A stretch of DNA of 64,000 nt from Boswellia sacra (GCA_013180625.2 SNVD02011092.1:372001-436000); one strand, 5' to 3'. Shown: positions 21,535 through 34,405, counted from the stretch's first letter. Notes: generated from the letters alone by a model not told the origin. Translations and numbers: made by a program.

Positions 21535-23341
21535 ATGGATTACACAAGAACTTGTGCACAATCATACAGAGTCTTCCCTCATGATGCAAAATATTTTAAC
21601 TATGAATCGGATTTCATTCAATTCTTACCCCACTTTCATGGCCTAGATGTTGAAAACCCATATTTGCACTTGAGAGAATTTGAAGACTTTTGTAACACAT
21701 ATAGTGACCTAAATTGTAGCATAAACAACTTTAGATTAAAGCTTTTTCCTTTTTCTCTAAAAGATAAAGCTAAAACATGGCTACAAAATCTTAGGTCAAG
21801 ATCCTTTAGCTCATGGGATGAAATGCAACAACAATTTCTTAAAGAATTCTTTCCTCCCAATAGAACAAATTCTCTCAAAAGAAAAATTGTCAGTTTCACT
21901 CAAAAACAAGGAGAGACCTTTTATCAATGTTGGGATAGGTATAAAGCATTGCTTAATACTTGTCCTCGTCATGGTTTGGAAACATGGGAACTAGTTCTAA
22001 CTTTCTATGAAGGTCTTACACATCAAGATAGTCAAATGGTAGAATTAATGTGTGATGGACAATTTGTAGATAAATACCCTGATGAAGCCATGGATTTCCT
22101 AGACTTATTAGCAAAAAAATGCCCAAAATTGGAATAATGTTGACACCTATGAGGTGCCAAGAACATCTAGTAGAGGCATTTATAACTTTAGGAAAAATCA
22201 TGATCTTTATGTCGAACTTGCATCCCTAGCTAAAAACATCGAGGATTTAGAAATGGGATCTATGCAAGAAAATTTCGGTCACACTCGTAATTCTAGTGAT
22301 CATCCAACGGATGATTGCCCAAATATGCCTACCTTTAGAAAAAGTCTCTATGACCTAACCAATGTTTTAAACACTTTCCAAAGGTCAAATCCTAATCCTT
22401 GCTCACAAAAGTTTGGATGGAAAAATCACTTGAATTTTGATTGGAGGAATGATAATCATGCACAATCTTACCAACCTCCCTTTCAATCATATCAAAATTT
22501 TCAAAATCCTCATGATCATGTATATGCCTCTCCTCCTAGAAATGACTTTGAAGAGACAATATATTCATTCATTACAAAGACAGAGGCTTTTAATAGTCAA
22601 ACTGCTCAGATTATAAAAAATTTGAATGATGCTGTTGAAGAACTTGCATTTGCACTCGGTATTCATGAGAAAGGTGAGTTTCCATCTCAACTCGAGCCAA
22701 ACCTCATTAATCCACATGTGAGTAATCCAAGTGGCCAATATCTAAATGAAGATTCGATAAGTACTCTTCATGATAGTAAGGTTGATCAAGAGTATGTTTT
22801 TAACCCTTATGAGAAAGATGATGAATCAATCTCAAGGGGTAACGAAGAGATTAATCAACCTATAATTAACAAGAAAAAGGCCAAATCCTCACTTATGCCC
22901 TCATGTCATCATGCAAATGAACTTAATCAATCTCTTGAAGTTAATGAATTTTTTGAGCATAATGAAAATGAGGAAGCTAATAGGACTAAAACTAATGTGG
23001 AAGACTATATCCAAAATGAGAATTTTTCAACTCCTTCAGAAATCGGGTTAACTAGTTCATTTGAACCAAGTATGCAACTAAAGCCTATTGCTTCTAAGGA
23101 AATTTCATTACTTAATTTTATACAGGTAAAGGAGATTAACAGTTGGGAGCCATGTTTCGAGAAAAGGCAGGAAAGAACATCCACACTCAAAAATACATGC
23201 CTTAAGGACAAACAAACTCAACTAGTGGTAATCTTTTCCACTTTTACAAATAAAGGAAAAAGAAAGGTACCATCTCAATGGCATATTTTTTGTCGTGGTA
23301 AATTACTTTCGAAGATATTCCTATATATTTTGCTCTTTTAA
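21535..23341 (+). pseudogene. Gag and N-terminal pol spacer of element B, one frameshift
   Basis: The first frame (21535-22137, 200 codons) is the Gag core: FHGLDVENPYLHLREFEDF, FPFSLKDKAKTWLQNL and WDRYKALLNTCPRHG, nearly the same as Gag of element C. A one-base shift near the A-run at 22110-22120 moves the frame, which then stays open to 23341 (RGIYNF, HPTDDCP, SFITKTEAFNSQTAQI). The zinc-knuckle cysteines of C (CNICNDDDHFTDDC) are partly lost here. Relative to C, the protease is missing near 22950 and all RT/RNase H/integrase is missing after about 23230. The long open frames suggest this copy decayed recently or was kept for Gag. Confidence 0.75.
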
Positions 23342-23460
23342 TCAAATTTTATTTGTTTATGCCATATTTTCATTTTCATTTTTATTTTTACCATTTCTAG
23401 TTTGTTTTTATTTTATGTGCTTTTATTTTAGTGTGTGTTTGTCTTTTATTTTCCGGTCAA

Positions 23461-23525
23461 GTGACGGATACAGTACTCCGTGACTTTTAAAGTCGGTTTT
23501 TCAGTTCCCTAAAAACTGTTGCTCA
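23461..23525 (+). promoter_or_regulatory. Conserved hairpin cluster of element B
   Basis: The motif ACTCCGTGACTTTTAAAGTC followed by GGTTTTTCAGTTCCC and TAAAAACTGTT is almost identical to 36083-36147 in element C. It can form GACTTT/AAAGTC and CAGTT/AACTG stems. It lies just after the gag/pol coding region. Confidence 0.65.
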
Positions 23526-24320
23526 CCTTGCATTCATTTTCTTTTATTTTCTCTCATTTTCTTCATAGTCTTGGGAATCTGACTCAAAACGACCATGTTT
23601 GCCAGTTTATAAGAAAACTGGATGGGAAGCATATCCTCAACTCATAGAAGTGTTTAAGCCGTTTCTGGACGTAAAACCAGAGGAAGATGTGAGCCACAGT
23701 CACAACTACCTATACGCATGCATGTGTGCCATCAATTTTAAATTTCTTGTCTTTTATTTTATTTGTAGCATTTTATTCTATGAGTCTTTCAGGTTGTCTC
23801 TCTTGAATAATAGAAGCTTCAGATAATGTCTCCTATACTTTATCTCTCTACATTTAAACATTGAGGACAATGTTTCATTTGGTTAGGGGGGAAGCATAGT
23901 AGACATAAGTGTGTCTTTAATTGCCTTTTTCTTGCAAAAAAAAAAAAAAAAAAAAAAAACCAGTTAGTTATTAGATTCAGAGTGCGGTGTAAGGAGTTCA
24001 AATCCTCTTGAGACGCATTCTAGGTCAGGAATGGTAGAGTAAAGAGGGCCAGTTTGAACTCTTGAAACACACTCTAACCAATTTGTCGTTTTATTTTTGC
24101 ATTTTTTAAGACTTATTTTAACTAACTTGATATTATTTAGTTTTGATTTTTGAATTTTATAACAACGAGGTCTTATTCATTTCACTTTGAATTATTCAAA
24201 TCTATGAACTCTCACAGCCTTATCACTTAATAAACAGTGTGCTTATATACTCATTAAGTAAGTATTCATAAACCTTTCTTCACACACATACATACCTTAA
24301 TGCATGATTGTGGGTGGCGA
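23526..24320 (+). other. 3' region of element B, lacking LOG
   Basis: The end of the ORF-X region is present (23578-23700, matching 36660-36790), and then sequence equivalent to 37730 onward of element C follows, so the LOG-like gene has been removed or was never present. A poly-A run lies at 23936-23960. The CTTGAGACGCATTC...AATGGTAGAG motif is at about 24010-24045. Confidence 0.6.
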
Positions 24321-24329
24321 AATGAAATG

Positions 24330-25129
24330 TTGAAGACTTATTTGTGTTATTTTCCTTTACATTATGAACTAAATCCCTTTTTCTAGTGTTAGGATGTAGC
24401 CAAGTTTGATACTCTATTATTTCAATTCAAAATATTGATGTTTATTCGATTTCTTGTTGAGTAAGTTATTCAAGTGTTAGGATGTAGCCAAGTTTGATAC
24501 TCTATTATTTCAATTCAAAATATTGATGTTTATTCAATTTCTTGTTGAGTAAGTTATTCAAGTGTTTAATGCTTACGATGGTCTAGCCAATTATTGCATG
24601 ATCTGAGATATAAATTAGAAATTTCATATTAGTTCTTGAGCAATTTACCATAAACTTACGTGAGACGTAAATATAATTGTGATTTGTGCAACCCTATATG
24701 ATTTTTTGTGCTTAAAGGATAATTATAGGTTGTAGATGAGGCAAGAATTCTATTCTCACTATAGTTATAACTTGTTATTGCTTGAAAAAGGATAACAAAT
24801 ACCTTAGAGAAATTGGTTGGCAACAAGGTTGGTATAACATTAATTAAATTGGATTGGATAATAAAGTGGACAACTTAGATTAAACCTGATACCCTATAGT
24901 TTAATACCATTCATTTTATCTTAATTTAATTTGAAATCCTATTTTTTTGCTTACTAGTTAAATTCAGTTAGTTATTTAGTTAATTACTTTAAATTCAATA
25001 ACTCTCATCAATTATTTAAATAAAATCATAGTTAAATTAAGTGTAGTAGTTAATAACCAATCCTTGTGGGAATGACAACTCACTCAACATATATTACTTG
25101 TTCAATTTCATATACTTGTGGTTCTTGCA
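24330..25129 (+). mobile_element. Truncated LTR related to the element A family
   Basis: From about 24560 the sequence follows the second half of the 5177-6337 LTR in order (GGCCAATTATTG-type block, TGTGGGA-type block near the end) and ends near TTCTTGCA at 25129. It contains an 88-bp tandem duplication at 24385-24560. Its left edge against element B is not a clean LTR start. Confidence 0.5.
24385..24560 (+). repeat. 88-bp tandem duplication
   Basis: Two copies (24385-24472 and 24473-24560) differ at a single base. They begin AGTGTTAGGATGTAGCC. Confidence 0.95.
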
Positions 25130-25149
25130 CGACAAGAACTTTTGTCAAG

Positions 25150-25950
25150 TTAGTTGCTTGTTAAGTCGTCACATATCGATCTTGTATACTAATTTCTCAA
25201 GTGTTTATGTCGGTAAAGTCTTGGTGAACAAATCTGCGAGATTGTCATTGGAACGTATCTATTTCATATCGATCTTTTGGCTTTCTTGAAGTTGATGCGT
25301 GTAGAAGAACTCATCTGCCTCCTTTGATGTATACTCCACTAACTTGATCAATACAAGTTGCTATCTTCATATGTGATTGTTGGAAAATCTATAGTAGAAC
25401 ATAACTTGCATGAACTCTGGATGTGTTGAATAACAGATCATAACCATATACATTCTCAGCTGGCCTTATGCAATGCAAGTATTTCAAAGTGGTTAGAAGA
25501 AGTAGCAACCAAACTTTGTTTAGTAGATCGCCATGAAATTGCGATCTTGGTATAAGTAAAACATATCTTGTTTGTGATTGAGCTTTATGGGAATAAAATA
25601 AATAGCTGGCATCAACATATCCAACTAAACTAGGATTTTTCGAAGGCTCATATGAAAAGAATAATTCCAAATAAGCAGTTCCCCAAAGATAATGAAAAAT
25701 TTGTTTGATTCCATTCCAATGTCGTCTAGTAGGTGCAAGAATAAATATTACTAACAAATTAACGGCAAATGCAATATAAGGTCTAGTACATTGTGCCGTT
25801 AATGTACCTATAATATTCAAATATGGTACTTCAAGACCAAGTAACTATTCATCATCCTCTTTAGGACGGAATGGATCCTTTTTAAGATCAAAGGATCTAA
25901 CAACCATTGCGGCACTCAGTGTATGAGTTTTATCTATATTAAACTATTTT
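25150..25950 (-). pseudogene. Copia-type RT/RNase H fragment
   Basis: Minus-strand translation gives DPFRPKEDDEELLG, then from 25820 TRPYIAFAVNLLVI, APTRRHWNGIKQIFHYLWGT, GYVDASYLF and KAQSQTRYVLL, and further down DNLADLFTKTLP. These are the standard landmarks at the end of Copia polyproteins (end of RT, RNase H, C-terminus). The YLANNTRPD-type motif and the RNase H active-site region are altered, and frameshifts separate the parts. No LTR is attached. Confidence 0.8.
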
Positions 25951-26640
25951 AAAACCTTTATTTTATATGTTGATTGATAAACAAATATGCTGTCAGATTT
26001 GTAAATAATAAAATATTTGTTGCTTTGAATCTCATCAGCCCCTGACCCCTCATGTCTCATACAATGTCATATTAGAATTGATAATAAAGGTTTATAAAGT
26101 AAATTAAAAAGAAAAAGTTGAATAGTTGTTAATTAAAAAAATTATCACATAATTTGGACTATTAGATTTATGTAACGTGCATAACATTATATGTTTCCAT
26201 TATACCTATTGCATTCGCACAATACCACCTGATATCGTGCAAAAGCACAATGTGTGATAGCATGGTGGTGTGTCATACATGTGTTGATCCTACAGGTGAC
26301 TGTTCTTTTTATCCCTTTAAATGTTTTCATTTTGTGAGGTTATATCTTAACTCTTCACAAGAATTGTTTTCAGCAATCAAGGAGTGAAAAAAATATCATT
26401 CTCTTCACATGCCTGCTAAAGATGAAAACATGGGTGTCTAAGTCTATTTGAACAATGTCGGTTGAAGTGTTGCATCTTCAATCTCACGGGGCCTATCCAA
26501 ATTAATTATTTTTCTCTTTAAATATATTATTAAAGCTTCGGCATAATATCTTTCAAGTCTATTTTTTTTCTAGCTATGTTAATACTTGAATATTATTATA
26601 TTAGTCACTGAAATACATTTATTAGTCATTATATGTTTTG

Positions 26641-27440
26641 AAGAAGCAAGAAGTAATAGTAGATCGTATTACAAGGTCCATTTGAGATTCTTAGACATCA
26701 AAAAGAAAAAATAAATAAAAAGATATCTTCAAAAATGTTTTCAAGTAGTGCATGTACAAATTTTTAACTCCAAAAGTCAAAGAGATTTTTCAATGCATAA
26801 GTTTTTTTCCGCTAATTAAATTTAACTTTGATTGATATGTTCATTACGGCATAATTTTTGTAAAATGTCCATAAATGGTTCCTTCTTAAATGAATTAAGA
26901 AAATTTTTGTCCTTAGAAATTTTCTTTGTAGGTTGCTTCTAAGATCTCATTCCATCATGAACATAAGAGAAATAGAAACTTGGTTTTACATTTGCCACTA
27001 CCAAATTGCCTCGATTTCCAATTATTTTGCATATTCTAAAATGTTAAAAGATATCAAGGCTCGAGGTTTCTTAGAACAAAATATCTCCTCTTTGTAAATT
27101 GTAGTGCCACAATAAAAACAAGGGAATTCGTGTGAAAAAAACGTAGCTTCTTTATGAACTGAATATTATCAGTTTTGAGGCCTGAATGATGTAACCGTTG
27201 GGCCTGACCAATTGGACTGTCTTTCTCTCATTAGTAAATTAAATATTCCAATAATTATACATGATTCATGATCTCTCATTAGCACAATAAACAGTACTTA
27301 TACACGTAGCATAGGCCAAAAAATAGAATTCTTTAATGTTCCTATGAATAAAATAATTGTGTTAATACAAAAGTTCCGCAATTAGAAAAAGAGTCGGATG
27401 CAATGCCTTGCACAATAATCGCACACAGAAGTTATATTTA
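26641..27440 (+). other. Diverged paralogue of the cysteine-rich peptide locus, gene missing
   Basis: The upstream module (26665-26790) matches 8465-8600 and the downstream module (26940-27430) matches 9400-9425 plus 17091-17520. The coding sequence between them in the first locus has no counterpart here; the spacing is only about 150 bp. It provides the empty CACTA target site (near 26961). Confidence 0.55.
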
Positions 27441-29207
27441 CAATGAAAAATAATAAAAAGACAGAAAATTCACCTTAGTTTGACTTAAATTTCCAAAAGT
27501 TAATAACAAAATAATAATAATAATAATAAATAAATAAATCTACTAATTAAAAAACATACAATACAATTACTCTATGGCACAATATTTATATTTGTGTTAT
27601 CTAACAAGTTGAGTCAGAGTATATAAAGTTATTATGATAGAGCAAAGATTAAAGCTTATATAAACGATATATTCTTTATTATAATATGATCTGATGGTTT
27701 GTTTAACATAATAAATATTAAAATATGGTTGATATAAAAAAAAATCCAATTTGACAATTTATCTAACCATATTTGCAATCAATATCCAAAAAATAAGACT
27801 TTGCTTTGAAATTTTCGCATGCTGGAAAACACTTAATTATATAATTTGAATATCTATCATAGGAAGTAGACAACTCATCAATTAATTTTTTTTTCTTTTC
27901 ATTACTCCAAGGCAGACCAAAGGAGAAAGGTATACGGATTCTAAATGATTTGAAGGCACATGGCACAAATATTATTGGCATAATTACGTCGAAGAATACC
28001 TTAGGATTTAATTGTCGTTATCATGTAAGCCTTGATAGTAAATCATGAAATAATAAACGGCAGTTAAAAGATCTAACCTCCACCACAGCTATGATATTAT
28101 GATCAAATGCCCAAAACAATTCAAATACAATTATTAATTTTTCTAGTACATATAAAAAGCTCAAATCTCATGCAATGATGAAAAACACAAGCTAATATTG
28201 TTAGAGTAGTGCTACTCTTATAAATTCTATATATAAATTTATGTATACAAATTGATGTAGCATAGTATCGGGCTCAGGATTTCATTAGAGAGGGGGTACC
28301 ATACATATATTAATATTTATAAATTATTATCAATCTTGATAAAAAGGTTTCTCAAAAGTAATATTTTAATGATTTTACTGTTTTTCTGTAGTTAATATAA
28401 ATAAACAAATAATAAAAAGAAAGATTATATAATATATAGTTTTATTAAACCTTATAAAAGAGTTAGTCATTATTGTTCCTTGGAATTTTTTGTATTTGTA
28501 CTCTTCTAGTAACAATGTATAGAATCAACTATATAATTTATATCAAACCAAATAATTAAGGTTAAAAAAATCTAAAAATCTATAGACAAATAAAATTTTT
28601 ATTAATTAAACATAATGTAAACTTGCATTGTTGGATGGATAAAAGGTCTGTATAGTTGTGTGCATAGTCTAAAACTAAGAGAGAGTTATAGCATTTAGGA
28701 TAAAAAGAATAGTAAAAACTTGACATTAGATTTTTTTTTTTTTATTTCTAAATAAGGGTTTTCAAGCAAATGTCTATGATAAGGGGGCCTTAAAGTCTTT
28801 TTCAAAATTTTGGGGGGCCCCGTACTATGTAGGTCTTCTTATGTGTGGTATTACTTATTTATGCATTCATCATCGCCATTCGTTAAATGAGTTGATTTTC
28901 TATACTTATTATTCTAATCATCTCATGATACATCCAATTCATATGCAACAGTTTGTAGAAAAAGTTTATAAAACTAGCATTATTTATCTTGTTAAATTAC
29001 AGAACTCAAAAGAATACACTCAACTCTCTTTTTATTCCTATTTTTGTTCTTTAATTGCTCTTTTTCCATTGAGAAGTGCTTAAAAAATGAGAATAAAGGG
29101 GAGTGTTATAAATTACGTTGTATTTGCACCACAAGTGAGACGTGTCAATACTAGGCCTAGACACAAATTTGATTTTGATGGGCCAATGGGTTAGTGCACA
29201 TTGATTG
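27441..29207. other. AT-rich intergenic region
   Basis: No gene is supported. Open frames at 27763-27981 (minus) and 28841-29083 (plus) have no recognised motif. Stretches near 28262-28300 and 28785-28815 (GGGGG-rich, GGGGGCCCCGTAC) look like remnants of small non-autonomous element ends. Confidence 0.35.
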
Positions 29208-29227
29208 GTTAAGCTAGTTGGGGGGTG

Positions 29228-30569
29228 TGATGAACACTTAAATATGTATATTTAATAAGAGTTTAGTTCATCATATTGCATTAATAGTGTCATTAAATTC
29301 CTCAACTTAAGCATATTTGTAGTCTTTGCATCTTTGGAATTAATTTCCTCTTAATTTTGGTTTTGTTACAGGTTCGGTAAAATAGGCATAACTCTCTATT
29401 TATAGAACAGAATGGTGCAAATCTTAATGTTTTGGAAAGCTAATTAATTATCTATAAGATTACATTTCACAAGCATCATCAAATTCGGGCTCTTAGTGGA
29501 CCAAAAATTGGGCTTGAAGTGAACCCATCTGTAGATTCAGCCTAGCTTGACCATGCCTCAATATTTTGACCGTATCTCTCAAAATACGTATCCAAATCAT
29601 ATGAATAAAGATGTTCTAGAAAGCTGAGAGAAATATCTATGACTTTCATGAAGACATGTGATTCAAATGCTCAATAATTCAATGTTAAAATCGGCGGTCA
29701 AAGTGGTGCACCTAATTATCCCAATTGTTAAAGTTAGTTCACCTAATATTTAACAACTATTCCTTTGTAATTTGACAAGTTTGACCCTGAATGTATCTAT
29801 AAATTGAAGTGCCTTGTGACCCATTAAGGCATCTTGGCCTTTGATCCCTTGTTATTGTGTTTTTCTCTCTTGTATTAATGAATTTCCTTTTTCTTATGAT
29901 TTGTATTATTTCTCTTATAATGTCTTTCTAATTTCTCTCTTACTAAGGTGAAAGGGTGAAACCTTTGATATGAGAGTAAGGATTCTCTAACCCTTTGATA
30001 TGTGCTTAATTGTCAAAATATTGTGTTGTTTATTTTATATGATTTATATTTATTTTCTTAATCAATCTTTACACCACTCGGAAAGTGGAGGTCTTGATCC
30101 ATTGTCGACAATCCTTGGCACATCAAATGCTTGGATGCTTTCTAGATGTCGTATGGTTCTTCCTTACCGACACGAATCTAGTTAGAAACCTTGATTTGTT
30201 GTAGACATATGATGATTGACACATTGGATGCTTGAACCCATTTACAAGAAGTGGTATAAATATTGGTAACGAAGCAAATATAATCCATATAACTAAAATG
30301 GGTTGTTTATCCTTATTTGAATTATCAAGGGCGGATCCCCTAACCTTAGCTATCATTATTATTGTGTTAATTTCTTTTACTTGCATATTTTAATTATTCT
30401 CATCTATTGTTGATATTATCTTGTCATATCTTTGAATCATCATGTCGTATTTGCTTAGCTTATAATTTGTAAAGCTAAAATCCCCTTCCTCGTGGATCGA
30501 CCTCGATCTCACCGGGTTTATTACTTCGACACTCCTATACTTGGGAAACAATCCTGTTCGAATGTGTCA
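29228..30569 (+). repeat. 5' LTR of element C
   Basis: It begins TGATGAACAC, ends GAATGTGTCA and is 1342 bp long. It pairs with 39044-40388. The TATA box region is TATAAATTGA at 29798. Confidence 0.9.
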
Positions 30570-30575
30570 AGTTTT

Positions 30576-30593
30576 TGGCGCCGTTGCCAGGGA
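30576..30593 (+). promoter_or_regulatory. Primer binding site, tRNA-Asp type, element C
   Basis: TGGCGCCGTTGCCAGGGA matches the complement of plant tRNA-Asp with one mismatch, six bases after the LTR. Confidence 0.85.
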
Positions 30594-30695
30594 AGGTAAA
30601 ATTTGGCATGCAAAATTGTAAGTATTCTCTTCTCTCATTTTAGATCTTAATTTTTTACTTTGTTGTGTGTTCATCTTTTCTTCTCTCTTTCTTGC

Positions 30696-31796
30696 ATGAA
30701 AATTTGGTCACGAATATCTAGTGGTAGACTTGTTAGAAAAACATCATCTTCCTTAGAAAACATGGCTGACAATCTAGTGGAAAGGTTCACGAATGAAGGG
30801 GACAACCGTTCCCAACAAAATGATCAAAACCAACGAAGAACCCTTAGATATTACATGAAGCCGGTAAGGACTAGTGCACCATCTTGTGTAGTTTCTCCTC
30901 CAGATTCAATCCATTTCAAGCCAAGTTTTGTTCGACTTCTACCCACCTTTCATGGCCTTGATGTGGAAAACCCATATTCGCACTTAAAACTCTTTGAAGA
31001 GGTATGTAATTCCTACACTGACCCAAATTGTAGCATAAACACCATTAGATTAGAGCTTTTTCCATTTTCTTTAAAAGATAAAGCTAGAACATGGGTACAA
31101 AATTTGACGTCGAATTCCATCAGTTCATGGGATGAGATGAAACAACAATTTTTGAAAAAAAATTTTCCTACCCATAGAACAAATTCTCTTAAAAGACAAA
31201 TTTCCGATTTCTCTCAAAACCAAGGGGAAACCCTTTACCAATATTGGGATAGGTATAAGGAACTACTTAATACCTATCCTCACCATGGTTTTGAAATTTG
31301 GAGAATAGTTGCACACTTCTATGAAGGGTTAACACCTCAAGATGGGCAACTAGTAGAATTAATGTGTAATAGAGAATTTAAAGAAAAAGACCCTGAGGAA
31401 GCACTTGACTACATAGATTCCTTGGCAGAAAAGGCACAAAATTGGGATACTGCTGGCACCTATAAGGTACCAAGCAAGGCCCCGACCTCGATATCCAATA
31501 GAGGCATTTACAACCTTAGGGATGACCATGACCTTCAAGCCAAATATGCATCCCTAGCTAGAAAAGTCGAGGCTTTAGAGATGAAAAAGAATGGTCAATT
31601 GAATTCTATTCAAGAAAATGTCTGTAACATTTGTAATGATGATGACCATTTTACTGATGATTGCCCAACTTTGCCTGCCTTTAGGGAATGTCTCCATGAA
31701 GAAGCCAATGCCTTGAACACTTTCAAAAGGCCAAATCACAATCCATACTCACACACCTTCAATCCCGGTTGGAGAAATCATCCAAATTTTAGTTGA
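30696..31796 (+). pseudogene. Gag of element C
   Basis: The frame starts at ATG (30696; a second ATG at 30762 begins MADNLVERF). The capsid core shows FHGLDVENPYSHLKLFEEV, FPFSLKDKARTWVQNL, QFLKKNFPTHRTNSLKRQI and WDRYKELLNTYPHHG. A zinc knuckle CNICNDDDHFTDDC (C-x2-C-x6-H-x4-C, wider than the usual x4) follows near residue 325. A TGA stop at 31794-31796 and a short indel near 31830 separate it from pol, which in the intact element would be the same polyprotein. Gag packages the element RNA in virus-like particles. Confidence 0.85.
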
Positions 31797-31909
31797 AAAA
31801 ATGACAATCATGCGCAATCTTCACAGTCCCTTTTCAAGCAAAACAAAATTTTCAAAATTCTCATGATCATGCATATGCTCCTCCTCCTAGGAATGATTTT
31901 GAAGAGACA

Positions 31910-34405
31910 TTGCATTCATTCATTACAAAGCAAGAGATTTTCAATAGTCAAACTGCTCAAACATTAGCAAATTTGTCAGACACTCTTGCAAAATTTGTAT
32001 CTATATTTAGCATCCAAGAGAAAGGAAAATTTCCTTCCCAAACATTGCAAAACCCCAAAGATCAATCTAACTCAAATCCAGGGAGTTCAAGTAACCATTA
32101 TTTTGACCATGCCAAATCAGTCATGACCCTTCGCAATGGTAAGGTTGTTGAAAAACACATTCCTGACCCTTATGAAAAAGAAGAAGTATCGATCTTTAAA
32201 GGGAAAGAAGAGGTTGTCAACCCAACACCTAGCAAAGAAGAAACCAAATCCTCATCTGTGCCTCCATTTCCTCAAGTATTAGCTACACAAAAGAAGCCAA
32301 CTCACAATTCTGAAATCTTTGAAATTTTTAAACAGGTAAAGGTCAACATTCCCTTGCTTAATGTGATCAAACAGGTACCTTCTTATGCAAAATTTTTGAA
32401 AGACTTGTGCACTGTGAAAAGGAAATTGAATGTGAAAAAGAATGCCTTTCTAGCCGAGCAAGTAAGTACTATTCTTCAAAGCAATAATACAGTGAAATAT
32501 AAGGATCCAGGTTGTCCTACAATTTCATGTGTTATTAGAGACCATAAAATTGAACAAGCTTTACTTGATATTGGTGCTAGTATGAATTTGCTTCCATACT
32601 CGGTTTTTCAAAAACTCAATCTAGGTGAGTTAAAACCGACTTCTGTGACTCTTTTGCTTGCTGATAGATTAATTAAAGTACCAAGAGGATTAGTAGAAGA
32701 TATATTAGTTCAAGTCGATAAATTCATTTACCCAGTGGATTTTATCGTCTTGGACACGCAACTAGTAGAAGTAAGCAATTCAATTCCTGTTATTTTAGGG
32801 CGTCCATTTCTAGCTACCTCTAATGCTTTGATTAATTGCAGGAATGGAGTCATGAAGCTATCATTTGGGAACATGACATTGGAACTTAATGTTTTCAATA
32901 TGTGCAAACAACCAAATGAAGAAGAAGATGAAATTGATGAGGCCAATGTAATTGAATCTATTGTGGAAGATCACATCCAAAAAGGGAGTTCTTCTAACCC
33001 TTTGAAAACTTGTCTAGTGAATTCATTAGAATCAAGTATGGAACTAGAGTCTGATCTTTCTTATTTATCTTCTTTATTGGATTGTGCACAGGTGATGGAA
33101 AAAGGCTCAAAATCAAGATTCGAAGAATTGGGGCAAATGAATGAAAGCAAGGAAGAGGAATCTCCCAAGTTAAAACTAAAGCCCTTACTTGAAGGACTGA
33201 AATATGCATATCTTGGGGAGAATCAGACATATCCGGTTGTAATTTCTTCATACCTCACATGCGAGCAACAAGGTAATTTGATAGAAGTGCTTAAAAGGCA
33301 TAAAAATGCAATTGGGTGGACTTTAAAAGATATAAAAGGCATTAACCCTTTAATTTGCACACATAGAATACATTTAGAGAAAAATGCCAAAACATCTCAA
33401 CAACCTCAAAAGAGATTAAATCCACACATGAAAGAGGTCATTAGGGCTAAAGTTCTCAAACTTCTTGATGTGAGAATTATCTATCCTATTTTTGATAGTA
33501 AGTGGGTAAGTCCTACACAAGTAGTACTAAAAAAATTTGGCATTACAGTTGTTAAAAATGAAAAGGGGGAATCATTGCCAACTCGTGTCTCATCTAGTTG
33601 GAGGATGTGCATTGATTATAGAAAATTAAATGCTGTCACTAGAAAAAACCATTTTCCCTTACCTTTCCTTGACCAACTTCTTGAAAGAGTAGCAGGACAC
33701 CCCTACTACTGCTTTCTTGATGGATACTCAGGCTATTATCAAATTCCCACTGCACTCGAAGACCAAGAAAATACCACATTCACGTGCCCCTTCGACACTT
33801 TTGCATTTAGGAGAATGCCTTTTGGACTTTGTAATGCCCCAGCCACTTTTCAAAGATGCATGTTAAGCATTTTCAATGATATGCTTGAGCATTGTTTAGA
33901 AGTTTTTATGGATGATTTAACTGTCTTTGGAAACTCTTTTGACAATTGTCTTGAAAACTTAGAAAAAGTCCTAAAAAGGTGTGTAGAAAAAGGTCTTATT
34001 TTGAATTGGAAAAAATGTCATTATATGGTCACTTCAGGAATTGTCTTAGGTCATGTAGTGTCTTCTAAAGGAATTGAAGTGGATAAAGCAAAAGTGGAAT
34101 TAATTTCCCATTTGCCTCCACCAAAAACAGTTAAAGAGGTTCGTTCATTCTTAGGGCATGCTGGATTTTATAGGAGGTTCATAAGAAATTTCAGTGCTAT
34201 ATCTAAACCTCTTTGTAACCTCTTAATAAAAGATACTTCCTTTGAATGGACTCAAGAATGTCAAAATGCCTTTGATACACTAATTGGACTTTTAACAACT
34301 GCTCCAATTATGCAATCTCCTGATTGGTCCTTGCCTTTTGAATTGATGTGTGATGCAAGTGACTATGCCATTGGTGCTGTCTTAGGACAAAAGAAAAGAA
34401 GGTAA
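31910..34405 (+). pseudogene. Pol of element C: protease, reverse transcriptase, start of RNase H
   Basis: The 831-codon frame contains a protease (LLDIGASMNLLPYSVF near residue 220, then VILGRPFLATSNALIN), a linker, and a Ty3/Gypsy RT (WRMCIDYRKLNAVTRK, FLDGYSGYYQI, MPFGLCNAPATFQR, VFMDDLTVFG with the catalytic DD). RNase H begins with [15 protein letters not shown]. The protease motif is D-I-G-A-S, as in Athila-type elements. A one-base insertion in an A-rich stretch at about 34395 ends the frame; RNase H continues in another frame. The RT order and FMDD motif place it in the Athila/Tat group. Confidence 0.9.

Larger units (their letters stand above)
19956..24320 (+). mobile_element. Element B: gag-only derivative of an Athila/Tat-like retrotransposon
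   Basis: The element has a 5' LTR, primer binding site, gag and a 3' untranslated region that all match element C, but it lacks protease, RT, RNase H, integrase, nearly all of ORF-X, and LOG. It joins gag-side sequence (to about 23341) directly to the hairpin cluster that follows integrase in C. The 3' end of similarity to C is at about 24320, where sequence resembling a different LTR family begins. Its own 3' LTR is absent. Confidence 0.8.

Noticed and set aside
22100..22160. Programmed frameshift in gag of element B
   Set aside because: The A-run is tempting, but element C has no shift at this place, so a one-base indel is simpler.
27763..27981. 72-codon minus-strand ORF
   Set aside because: No motif, no homologue recognised and no splice context that would make it an exon.
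28841..29083. 80-codon ORF
   Set aside because: AT-rich chance frame with no recognisable domain.
29213..29227. 3' end of a second element sharing the left LTR of element C
   Set aside because: Sequence further left has no similarity to the element's 3' region and the target duplication lies just before these 15 bases.
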